NCBI GenBank assembly: GCA_030922375.1
Contig: JAVEPB010000163.1
Coordinates: 1 to 45,739 of the forward strand
Length of the DNA: 45,739 nt
DNA from: a bacterium
GTDB lineage: Bacteria; UBA8248
Reading direction: 5' to 3'
The notes under the pieces are model-generated. The model was not told where the DNA came from, made no database searches, and was given only the letters and a program-made list of their open reading frames with translations. Made by a program: the position numbers and the translations under genes. Positions 15,472 through 22,365 of this stretch are shown piece by piece; position 1 is the stretch's first letter; each line of letters starts with the position of its first letter.

Positions 15472-16032
15472 TCAATCCTTCGTGACGCCCTCGATGGGGA
15501 AGGGGGCGCCGTTCACTTCGACGGTGGAGTTGAGCGGTACGGGCTGGACGATCAGGCCCTCGGCGAAGCAGCCGTTCTTGGCGTTGCGGATGAGATGGGC
15601 CAGTTTTTCGGGCGGGGCGTCGGACTCCACCGAGAGATGGGTGTCCACCCCGTCCCACTTGTTGAACACCGTTCCCTTGAGCACGGAGCCCCCGAGCAGC
15701 TTCCGGAAACGGACCTTCACGCTCGCCCGCTTTACATCGATTTTCATCATGTGCGCGTACCGCGCCACCTGGGTGAGCAGTCAGAAACCGGTCCCCATCG
15801 CCATGTAGGTCATCGGGGTGGGGTACTTGCCCTCTCCGCCGATGCGGGAGCCCTCGTCGCAGAATACTTCGAAGTCGTCCGTCAGCCCGCGCTTGAGCTG
15901 CACCGAGCCCTCGACCACCTCGGTGTGGACCTCGGAGTCGGTGTAGAGGCCCTGCGGGGGGAGCTCGGGTTTGTCGATCGTGCGCTCGCCCGGGACGTTG
16001 CTCGTGGCGTGGCCGTCGATGGGACCTTCCAT
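15472..16032 (-). CDS. OsmC-like selenoprotein (in-frame UGA read as selenocysteine)
   Basis: The frame encodes 186 residues if TGA at 15781-15783 is read through; conventional gene calling gives two fragments. The upstream part ends GEGKYPTPMTYMAMGTGF, and the downstream part continues LLTQVARYAHMMKI, the normal OsmC core helix. The UGA falls exactly where OsmC has its peroxidatic cysteine (Cys60 in E. coli), and the second cysteine is kept (C155 in NGCFAEG; compare Cys125). A SECIS-like hairpin follows the UGA. The ATG has a textbook ribosome site (GGAGG, 6 bases). The role would be reduction of hydroperoxides or related electrophiles in the cytoplasm. OsmC-like selenoproteins have been reported from marine metagenomes. 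A nonsense mutation is the alternative, but UGA placement and the hairpin argue against it. Confidence 0.8.
15751..15768 (-). promoter_or_regulatory. Candidate bacterial SECIS element for the OsmC-like selenoprotein
   Basis: Counting from the base after UGA, nt 13-30 fold as GUG, bulged G, CGCG, loop GUA, CGCG, CAC. The E. coli fdhF element places a 3-bp stem, one bulged base, a second 3-bp stem and a GGU-containing loop at nearly the same distance (nt 12-28). The bulged base is G here instead of U. This would recruit SelB with Sec-tRNA. Confidence 0.65.
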
Positions 16033-16200
16033 ATCGTTCCTCCATGCGCGGAAGCAGGGCGGAAGCCGCTGCTCCGGCGCCCAGGTGAAGTTGACGGTCG
16101 CGGCCCCGCCGTCTTGGAATCCGGCCCCTCCCCGAGGCCCAACCAGCCCGAACGGGACGCCCCGCCCGGGCTGGTCTTCTAACCGAATCGCGATTATTTT

Positions 16201-17397
16201 TTAATTCTTGCTGAGCACAAACACGCTCGAGATCGAGCCCGGCCCGCCGAGGGTGTGGCCGAGGGCGCGCTTGGCGCCGGGGACCTGCCGCTCGCCGCAG
16301 CGGCCGAGGAGCTGTTCGGTCAGGTTGGCGATGACCCGCGCCCCGGTCGCGCCGATCGGGTGGCCGCAGCTCTTGAGCCCGCCCGAGGTGTTCACCGGAA
16401 GCGCGCCGCCCAGACGGCTCGCGCCGCTCTTGACGAATTCGGGTCCCTCGCCTTTTTTCACGAAGCCCAGGTCCTCGTAGTTGAGGATCTCGGTGATCGT
16501 GAAGCAGTCGTGGACCTCGGCGACATCGATCTCCTCGAGGGGGTTCGTCACCCCCGCCTGCTCATAGGCCTGGCGGGAGGCCTCGGTGGTGGCATCGAAG
16601 CCCAGGAAATCGAACCGGGGGTTGAACTGGGTGTTGATGTAGCCGTTCGCGCACGAAAGGCCCATTCCGTCGATCAGGACGTAATCCTTTTTACCGAAAC
16701 GCTTTTCGGCCAGATCCGCCCGGCAGAGGATGACCGCCGCGGCGCCGTCCGTGGTCGGGCAACAGTCGTAGAGCCCGAGCGGCTCGGTCACCGGCGGGGC
16801 CTTCAGGACCTGCTCCTTGGTGATCTCTTTTCTGAAATGGGCCTTGGGGTTCAGGCTGCCGTGGTAGTGGTTCTTCACCGCCACCTCGGCGAGGTCTTCC
16901 TTGCCCGCGCCGTATTCCTCGAAATACCGGGTCGCCAGGATGGCGAAGCTCCCCGGCGCGGTCCGGCCCTTCCCGAAGAGGGGGTGGAGTTTTTCGACGT
17001 GCTGGGCGACGAGGCTCCCCCTCGGGGGCACCTCGCGCATTTTCTCGGCCCCGACCGCGAGCACGCAGTCGTAGAGCCCGCTCGCCACCGCCAGCGCGGC
17101 GTTCCGGACGGCCTCCATCCCGGTCGTGCAGTAGTTCGAGACCCGGGACATGGGCTTGGGGTAGAGGTTCAGCGCCTCGGCGAGCGCCGGGCCGCCGGTG
17201 CCGTCGTAGCCCCAGCCGAGCGGGAGGTAGCAGCCCAGCCAGGCGGCCTCGATGTCGTCTCCGGTGATGCCCGCGTCGTCGTAGGCCTCGAAGGTGGATT
17301 CGACGACGAGGTCGTTGTAGGTCTGCTCGAAGAGCTCTCCGAACTTCGTCGTTCCCACCCCGATGATGGCGACTTTTCCGGCGATGCTTTGGCTCAT
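16201..17397 (-). CDS. Thiolase-family protein (SCP-x/acetyl-CoA acetyltransferase type)
   Basis: The 398-residue protein has the thiolase nucleophile motif (SNYCTTGMEAVRNAA, Cys near residue 90), the HDCFTITE block and the C-terminal GHPIGATGARV with the catalytic His. The last thiolase cysteine region reads LGHTLGGPGSISSVFVL, as in the lipid-transfer (SCP-x) thiolase branch, where the second Cys is often absent. Such proteins usually work with a separate OB-fold/DUF35 protein, and the next gene upstream supplies that domain as a fusion. Together they suggest beta-keto-thiolysis or condensation of a branched or steroid-like acyl-CoA. AGGAG precedes the ATG. The gap to the upstream gene is only 43 bases. 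Confidence 0.88.
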   Translation of the reverse strand: MSQSIAGKVAIIGVGTTKFGELFEQTYNDLVVESTFEAYDDAGITGDDIEAAWLGCYLPLGWGYDGTGGPALAEALNLYPKPMSRVSNYCTTGMEAVRNAALAVASGLYDCVLAVGAEKMREVPPRGSLVAQHVEKLHPLFGKGRTAPGSFAILATRYFEEYGAGKEDLAEVAVKNHYHGSLNPKAHFRKEITKEQVLKAPPVTEPLGLYDCCPTTDGAAAVILCRADLAEKRFGKKDYVLIDGMGLSCANGYINTQFNPRFDFLGFDATTEASRQAYEQAGVTNPLEEIDVAEVHDCFTITEILNYEDLGFVKKGEGPEFVKSGASRLGGALPVNTSGGLKSCGHPIGATGARVIANLTEQLLGRCGERQVPGAKRALGHTLGGPGSISSVFVLSKN

Positions 17398-17440
17398 GAT
17401 GATCTCCTCGTGTTAAATTTCGCGGCCGCTGATTCCGGGG

Positions 17441-18844
17441 TCATTCGGCCGGCCGGAACTTCCAGTAGTAATTATAGTATCCCTCGCCCTTGTGGAGAAG
17501 GCGAAAGGTCATCTCGACCGGGGCGCCCACGCTGACCGCCTCCTTGTCGCAGTCGGTCATCTGCCCGTATAGCCGCCCGCCGCCCTCGATGTCCACCGAG
17601 GCCATCGTCACGTAGCCATCGGGCGAGGGGGGGAGGTGATCGTGGACGAAGGTGTAGATATTTCCCAGTCGCCCGAGTTTCACTTCGTCCCAATCGTCGC
17701 GCGCGTTGCAGTTCGTGCAGAGCCGCTGGCGGGGGAACTGGACCTCCCCGCAGCCCCGGCATTTGCCCGCCATGAGCCGCATCGTCTGGCGGCTTTCCTT
17801 CCATAGGATGCTGGGCGAGCTGAAGATGTTCAGCTCCTCGCCCGCGACGAGCTCGCGCGAGCGGAGGAGCTTTCCGTAATTCGAGATCGGCCGCGCCCGC
17901 CCGGCGCACCAGGCCACCCCGCGCCGCTCCTTGAGTTCGGCTACGCGGTCCGTCGCCCGGAGGAGGAAGGCGTCGCCCCCGCTGCCGTGCCCGGCGATGA
18001 GGATGTGCTCGCCCGGCTCGGCGCTCTGAAGGGCCTCGGAGAGAACGAGCAGCGGGGCCGCCGCCCCGGCGTCCCCCATCCGCGCCACGAGCGGGAGTTT
18101 GGGGTAGGCCTCGGCGGGAAAGCCCAGCTTCCGGCAGATCGCCGCGTGCGTCCGCGCGTCTGGCGCGTAGATGAGCACCCGGCCCACGTCCTCCCGCGTC
18201 GCGCCCGCCCCCGCTAGCAGCCCCTCCACCGTCGCCGCCGTCTGGCGGACGTAGCCGTAATCCTGGATGAACTTGGCGTCCCCGGCCGAGACCTGGTCCT
18301 CGCCCGGAAGGCGCCAGCGATCGATGAAATCCTCGGTCCACGAATAAACCGCCTCGACCTCGGCGGCCACCTCGCCGCCCTCGCCGACGATCAGCGCCGC
18401 CGCACCGTCGCAGAGGGCGAGCTCGTCCGGCCCCCCGGCGCGCGCGGGGCGCATCTCCGAGGCCACCACCGCCGCCCGCTTCGCCGAGCCGGCCTTCACC
18501 GCGTCGAGCGCCACGCGCAGCGCCGCCGTCCCCGCGCGGAGGGAGCCCCCCATGTCCGCCGTGAAGGCGCTCTCGGGAACGTCCGCCGCCGCGGCCACCA
18601 CCGCCGCGCTCGATTTTTCGGCGTAGGGGGCGCTCGTCGAGGCGAAGTAGAGGGCGTCCACCCCGATTCCGCCCCAGCCGCCCGCGTTGATGAGCGCCTC
18701 CGCACCCATCGTGATCGGGTCCTCGTCGAAGCCCGCCAGCGGGCGCGACGCCTTGGGGTTTCCGGCCCCCCAGACCCCCCGGACGGCGGCGCCCTCCAGG
18801 CGTTGGAAGGGGACGTAGGCTCCCACGCTGATGATTCCGGCCAT
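17441..18844 (-). CDS. HMG-CoA-synthase-like domain fused to a zinc OB-fold (DUF35) domain
   Basis: The start is ATG 18844 with GGAG five bases before it. Residues 1 to about 310 resemble archaeal-type HMG-CoA synthase/KAS III (MAGIISVGAYVPFQRL at the start). Residues from about 335 onward form a rubredoxin-like zinc knuckle (CRGCGEVQFPRQRLCTNC) plus an OB fold (LGNIYTFVHDHLPPSPDGYVTMASVDI). In HMG-CoA synthases the nucleophilic cysteine lies in a CKAGT-type motif; here the equivalent text is GGSLRAGTAAL, so the Cys is replaced. The synthase half may be structural or use a different chemistry, in partnership with the thiolase gene after it. Archaeal thiolase, synthase and DUF35 proteins form one complex, so a single-chain version is plausible. 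Confidence 0.75.
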   Translation of the reverse strand: MAGIISVGAYVPFQRLEGAAVRGVWGAGNPKASRPLAGFDEDPITMGAEALINAGGWGGIGVDALYFASTSAPYAEKSSAAVVAAAADVPESAFTADMGGSLRAGTAALRVALDAVKAGSAKRAAVVASEMRPARAGGPDELALCDGAAALIVGEGGEVAAEVEAVYSWTEDFIDRWRLPGEDQVSAGDAKFIQDYGYVRQTAATVEGLLAGAGATREDVGRVLIYAPDARTHAAICRKLGFPAEAYPKLPLVARMGDAGAAAPLLVLSEALQSAEPGEHILIAGHGSGGDAFLLRATDRVAELKERRGVAWCAGRARPISNYGKLLRSRELVAGEELNIFSSPSILWKESRQTMRLMAGKCRGCGEVQFPRQRLCTNCNARDDWDEVKLGRLGNIYTFVHDHLPPSPDGYVTMASVDIEGGGRLYGQMTDCDKEAVSVGAPVEMTFRLLHKGEGYYNYYWKFRPAE

Positions 18845-18950
18845 GATTGCTCCAGCTGAAAATGAAGAGGAAAAGAACGATACGAACGGGGGCATCATTT
18901 CCCCCGCCCGCCCCCGAAGTCAAGGGTGATCGGGGGCCTGCGGCCCACTG

Positions 18951-18988
18951 TGAGCGCCCGCGGCCGGCTTTTGAGCGCCCGCGGCCGG
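18951..18988 (+). repeat. Tandem 17-bp direct repeat
   Basis: TGAGCGCCCGCGGCCGG occurs at 18951-18967 and again at 18972-18988 (period 21), in the divergent control region between the HMG-CoA-synthase-like gene and the SelW-like gene. Its role is unknown. Confidence 0.45.
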
Positions 18989-19008
18989 GCTTCCATTACG
19001 CCACCGGG

Positions 19009-19029
19009 CACCGGGGAATTTCCCCGGTG
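19009..19029. promoter_or_regulatory. Long palindrome upstream of the selW-like gene
   Basis: CACCGGGGAA, one T, then TTCCCCGGTG form perfect 10-bp arms. There is no T-run after it, so it fits an operator dyad better than a terminator. It lies about 90 bases before the SelW-like ATG. Confidence 0.4.
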
Positions 19030-19118
19030 GACACACTCGGGTATGATTCCCCCCTGGCCGGGGAAGGCCGCGTCAGAGCTCGCAACTGGAGAGCCCGAAT
19101 CGGGAGAGCGACACCGCG

Positions 19119-19355
19119 ATGAAAATGCACGTCGAATACTGCGAGAGGTGAAACTACCGCCCCCAGTTTGAGCAGTTGGCTCAAGCCGTGAAAGCGGAGT
19201 TTCCCGACATCGAGATCGCCGGAAACGAGGGCGGCAAGTACCGCACCGGCGCCTTCGAGGTCACCCTCGACGGCAAGATGCTCTTCTCCCACTTCAAGCA
19301 GGGCCGGTTCCCCGACAACGCGGATATCGTCCGGATGGTGCGGGAGAATTCCTGA
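19119..19355 (+). CDS. SelW-like selenoprotein with a CxxU redox motif
   Basis: This gene of 78 residues is hidden by an in-frame TGA at 19149-19151. Read as selenocysteine it gives [17 protein letters not shown], i.e. the CxxU motif at residues 8-11 of the SelW/Rdx family after the first beta strand. The rest keeps the family pattern: ALxAEFP-like helix, [18 protein letters not shown], then a C-terminal helix after [13 protein letters not shown]. Length is normal for SelW. A hairpin with an AGUUG loop lies 17-33 bases after the UGA. A GGGAGAG ribosome site precedes the ATG; ATG 19125 is an alternative. The family is a small thioredoxin-fold thiol oxidoreductase. The DapA-family gene starts five bases after the stop, and PhzF follows, so the three are probably cotranscribed. 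A Cys-to-stop mutation is the alternative reading. Confidence 0.85.
19166..19186 (+). promoter_or_regulatory. Candidate bacterial SECIS element for the SelW-like gene
   Basis: Starting 15 bases after the UGA, GUUUGAGC pairs with GCUCAAGC (one G-U pair) around a 5-base loop AGUUG. The G-U in the loop sits at nt 24-25 after UGA, close to the loop GU of the E. coli fdhF element. It lies inside the coding sequence, as expected for bacteria. Confidence 0.65.
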
Positions 19356-19359
19356 CCAG

Positions 19360-20247
19360 ATGCCCCCTCACGGTTTCCGCGGCGTGTTTCCCTATCTCGT
19401 CTCCCCGGTCGACGCCGGGGGCCGGGTGAGGGCGGGCGTCCTCAGGCGCCTCGTGGGCCGACTCGTCAAGGCGGGCGTTCACGGCCTCACCCCCCTGGGG
19501 AGCACGGGCGAGTTCGCCTACCTCACCGAGGGGCAGCGCAGAAAGATCGTGGAGGTCACGGTCGACGCCTGCGCGGGACGCGTCCCCGTCGTGGCCGGGG
19601 TGGCCTCGGCCTCGACCCAGGACGCCGTCCGCCAGGCGAAGGAATACGAGCGGATGGGCGCGGACGGCATCCTCGCCATCATGGAGACCTACTTCCCCGT
19701 CCCGCCCGAGGGGGTGGAAAGCTACTTCCGGGGGGTAGCCCGCGCCGTCTCCTGCCCGGTCGTCCTCTACACGAACCCGAACTTCTCGCGCGGCGACCTC
19801 ACCCCCGGCGTGATCGAACGCCTCGCCCGCGTGCCCAACGTCCGCTACCTCAAGGACGCCTCGAGCGACACCGGGCGGCTCCTCTCGGTCATGAACCGGG
19901 TGGGCGGGCGGCTGAAGATCTTCAGCGCCTCGGCCCACATCCCACTCTGCGTCATGCTCATCGGCGGCGTCGGGTGGATGGCGGGCCCGGCCTGCCTCGT
20001 CCCGGAGCAGAGCGTCCGGCTCTACGAGCTGGCGGCCGAAAAAAAGTGGGAGGAGGCCCTGCCCCTCCAGCGCGAGATGTGGCGGCTCAACCAGGCCTTC
20101 GCGAAGTACAACCTCGCCGCCTGCATCAAGGCCGGCCTCGAGATGCAGGGCCTTGACGTCGGTCCGCCCCTGGCGCCCCAGGCGCCCCTCCCGAGGGAGG
20201 GAAGGGCCGAGGTGAGGAAAGTTCTGAAGGCGCTCGGCGCGCTTTAA
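19360..20247 (+). CDS. Dihydrodipicolinate synthase/N-acetylneuraminate lyase family protein
   Basis: A 295-residue TIM-barrel Schiff-base enzyme. The GSTGEF loop (47-52), the Tyr of VVLYTNP (Y137, equivalent to the catalytic Tyr) and the Schiff-base Lys (K165 in [10 protein letters not shown]) are all present, unlike in the gene at 4915. The length fits DapA, but the lack of lysine or peptidoglycan neighbours suggests a keto-acid aldolase or dehydratase on another substrate. It begins five bases after the selW-like stop and is followed 13 bases later by the PhzF gene. Confidence 0.85.
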   Translation: MPPHGFRGVFPYLVSPVDAGGRVRAGVLRRLVGRLVKAGVHGLTPLGSTGEFAYLTEGQRRKIVEVTVDACAGRVPVVAGVASASTQDAVRQAKEYERMGADGILAIMETYFPVPPEGVESYFRGVARAVSCPVVLYTNPNFSRGDLTPGVIERLARVPNVRYLKDASSDTGRLLSVMNRVGGRLKIFSASAHIPLCVMLIGGVGWMAGPACLVPEQSVRLYELAAEKKWEEALPLQREMWRLNQAFAKYNLAACIKAGLEMQGLDVGPPLAPQAPLPREGRAEVRKVLKALGAL

Positions 20248-20259
20248 GGAGACCCCCCC

Positions 20260-21054
20260 ATGCCCCCCCTGATTCAGGTCGATGCGTTCACCTCCAAACC
20301 CTTCGCCGGAAACCCGGCGGCGATCTGCCTGCTTGACGGCCCGGCCGACGAGGCGTGGATGCAGGACCTCGCCCAGGAGATGAATCTATCCGAGACCGCC
20401 TACGTCTATCCGCTGGAGGAAGGATTTAATCTACGCTGGTTCACCCCCGCCGCCGAGGTGGACCTTTGCGGCCACGCCACCCTCGCCGCCGCCCATGTCC
20501 TGTGGGAGACGAATCGCCTCCCCGAAACCTCGCCCGCGCGGTTTCATACGAAAAGCGGGCTGCTCACCTGCACGAAATCGGGCGCCTGGATCGAGATGGA
20601 CTTTCCGGCCTCCCCGGTTACCGGCGCGAGCCCGCCCGGCGAGCTCATCGATGCGCTCGGGCTTTCTCCGCGCTTCGCCGGGCGGACCCCCTTTGACTGG
20701 TTCATCGAGGCGGACTCCGAGGCCGCCCTCCGCGCGCTCGCCCCCGATTTTCCGCTTTTGGCCACCGTCGAGACCCGGGGCGTCATCGTCACCGCCCGGG
20801 CCGAAGATACCACTCTTGATTTCGTCTCCCGCTTTTTCGCCCCCGTCCTCGGCGTCGACGAGGACCCGGTCACCGGCTCCGCCCACTGCGCCCTCGCCCC
20901 CTTTTGGGCCAAGCGGCTTCATAAAAACGAGCTCAGTGCTCGACAAGTTTCCGCGCGGGGGGGAGAGGTCCGGTGCCGCGTTGAGGGGGAAAGGGTCGTG
21001 CTGGCCGGGCAAGCGGTTACCGTGATGAGGGGTGAGGTGGGGCAATTTTCCTAA
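20260..21054 (+). CDS. PhzF-family epimerase/isomerase
   Basis: The 264-residue protein has the diaminopimelate-epimerase-like double fold of PhzF. Diagnostic parts are VDAFTSKPFAGNPAA at the start, the catalytic Glu in MNLSETAYV (about residue 46), FTPAAEVDLCGHATLA, and DEDPVTGSAHCALAPFW near the end. Family members isomerise small acids such as dihydrohydroxyanthranilate; most genomic copies, including this one, have no known substrate. AGGAG precedes the ATG, 13 bases after the DapA-family gene. Linkage to that gene suggests a short catabolic or biosynthetic route, but no phenazine genes are near. Confidence 0.9.
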   Translation: MPPLIQVDAFTSKPFAGNPAAICLLDGPADEAWMQDLAQEMNLSETAYVYPLEEGFNLRWFTPAAEVDLCGHATLAAAHVLWETNRLPETSPARFHTKSGLLTCTKSGAWIEMDFPASPVTGASPPGELIDALGLSPRFAGRTPFDWFIEADSEAALRALAPDFPLLATVETRGVIVTARAEDTTLDFVSRFFAPVLGVDEDPVTGSAHCALAPFWAKRLHKNELSARQVSARGGEVRCRVEGERVVLAGQAVTVMRGEVGQFS

Positions 21055-21132
21055 GTTATAAATCAGCTATATGCCCACTCCTCCGGTTAGCCGGGTAGAT
21101 GGTTAGTTGTAAAAGTCTGGATTGTGCCGGGT

Positions 21133-22047
21133 CTATTTCGGTGGAGGCTGAATATATTTGCACCTATTTTCAGGAGGTTTGTATTTTGGATTGCCCTGCG
21201 CATCCTTCGGAAATTTAGGGCGAAATTTTCCATCATCACAAGCTTCATCGATTTTGGTCTGACCTACATTATCCATGTTGCCTGCATTCTCGAAGTTGGT
21301 GGTGGTAATATTTGTTCCCTTAAAAGAAAAAGAAGGTTTTCCCATTCTTGTATTAATGAACACAGTCCCGTCGAGATTAGCATGGTCAAATTTTATATTC
21401 TCCAAAAATACATCTTTAAATTTTGCATCCCGAAAATTCACGCTGCACAGATTGGCATCTACGTCATTGGGATCAAAGTCCTCAAGGTCAATGTCATTAA
21501 TAACCACTCTGTAGAGGTTGGGTTGGAATTTCATCGGCAGATTCCACTTGCATGGGTCCTTATCGAGTTTATATTTTGAACGCAGATTTTTTCTCTCAAG
21601 GGCAATAAAGGCGAGCAATGCATCCTTGCAAAGACGGTTTCTTGGTATATTTGACAAGTCTTTGGGGCAGCGTGATTCGTAAAGATTTTCGAGTAGTTTG
21701 AAACGAAAAGAACTTTCAAATATTTCACGCTGGAGAGCCAGTTGGTCGGAAAATTGCTTTCCTTGTTTGGTATTCTGCGACTTGGACTCTGTTAAACTAT
21801 CGCGCTGGAGAACCAGTTGTTTGATATTTTGCGTCCTGGACTCTCTTAAATCGAAATAAGCAAAAACTGCACCACTAATCAATACAGCCAATGTCACATA
21901 TTCCAGGAGCGGGGACCATTTCATCGCCGAGGGCAATATTATTCCTTGCGTCCTAAAAACAATATATAAAGCCACAGCCAAAACAACAGCAAATACCAAA
22001 TATACCCACAGGGGCAAGTTGATCAGCGGTGACAAAATATTTTCCAT
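21133..22047 (-). CDS. Membrane-anchored pentapeptide-repeat protein
   Basis: The 304-residue protein has two N-terminal membrane helices (about 12-31 and 47-66), a coiled or basic linker (residues 70-115), and a C-terminal part with pentapeptide-like repeats (ANLCSVNFRDAKFKDVFLEN, DHANLDGTVF). Such repeats form a right-handed quadrilateral beta helix. The function is not recognised. The gene and its flanks are strikingly AT-rich against GC-rich neighbours, and codon usage differs (many TTT, AAA, ATA), so acquisition by transfer is likely. No mobile element or integrase is next to it. Confidence 0.7.
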   Translation of the reverse strand: MENILSPLINLPLWVYLVFAVVLAVALYIVFRTQGIILPSAMKWSPLLEYVTLAVLISGAVFAYFDLRESRTQNIKQLVLQRDSLTESKSQNTKQGKQFSDQLALQREIFESSFRFKLLENLYESRCPKDLSNIPRNRLCKDALLAFIALERKNLRSKYKLDKDPCKWNLPMKFQPNLYRVVINDIDLEDFDPNDVDANLCSVNFRDAKFKDVFLENIKFDHANLDGTVFINTRMGKPSFSFKGTNITTTNFENAGNMDNVGQTKIDEACDDGKFRPKFPKDAQGNPKYKPPENRCKYIQPPPK

Positions 22048-22365
22048 TCGCTAGTTACCTTCATTTAATTCAATGAATATTATTAGTATACACATACGTA
22101 TTTATGCTGAACAATGTAAATTAAAGTGAATATTGCAAATGATTATATTCTCCTCTCCCCCTCATCAACGAACCTCTTGCCCATTTTCCTGCTACCCCGC
22201 CCGGTGCCTTGGTATTGTCTCCCCCAGCCCTCCCTGCCGTCGCCCCACCCCCTTGCACCGCCACCCCCCTCCCGCTATAAATCCCTGTTTGCAATCAGAT
22301 AGAGTTGGCCGGGGGGAGGGAACGGCCCGGCCCAAGTCATTGTTTTTAAATACCGGAGGAGTTTC
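22048..22365. other. AT-rich to C-rich noncoding stretch
   Basis: The first 90 bases are AT-rich and form the promoter side of the pentapeptide gene. The rest is C-rich with no ORF of interest. A ribosome site (GGAGGAG) for the aminotransferase is at its end. No terminator or RNA was recognised. Confidence 0.4.

Noticed and set aside
16255..17535. Plus-strand ORF of 426 codons opposite the thiolase gene
   Set aside because: It spans the thiolase and part of the fusion gene and has no recognisable motif; the thiolase signatures are on the minus strand.
17472..18923. Minus-strand ORF of 483 codons in another frame of the HMG-CoA-synthase-like gene
   Set aside because: It is Gly/Arg-rich low complexity, as expected from a shifted frame in GC-rich DNA.
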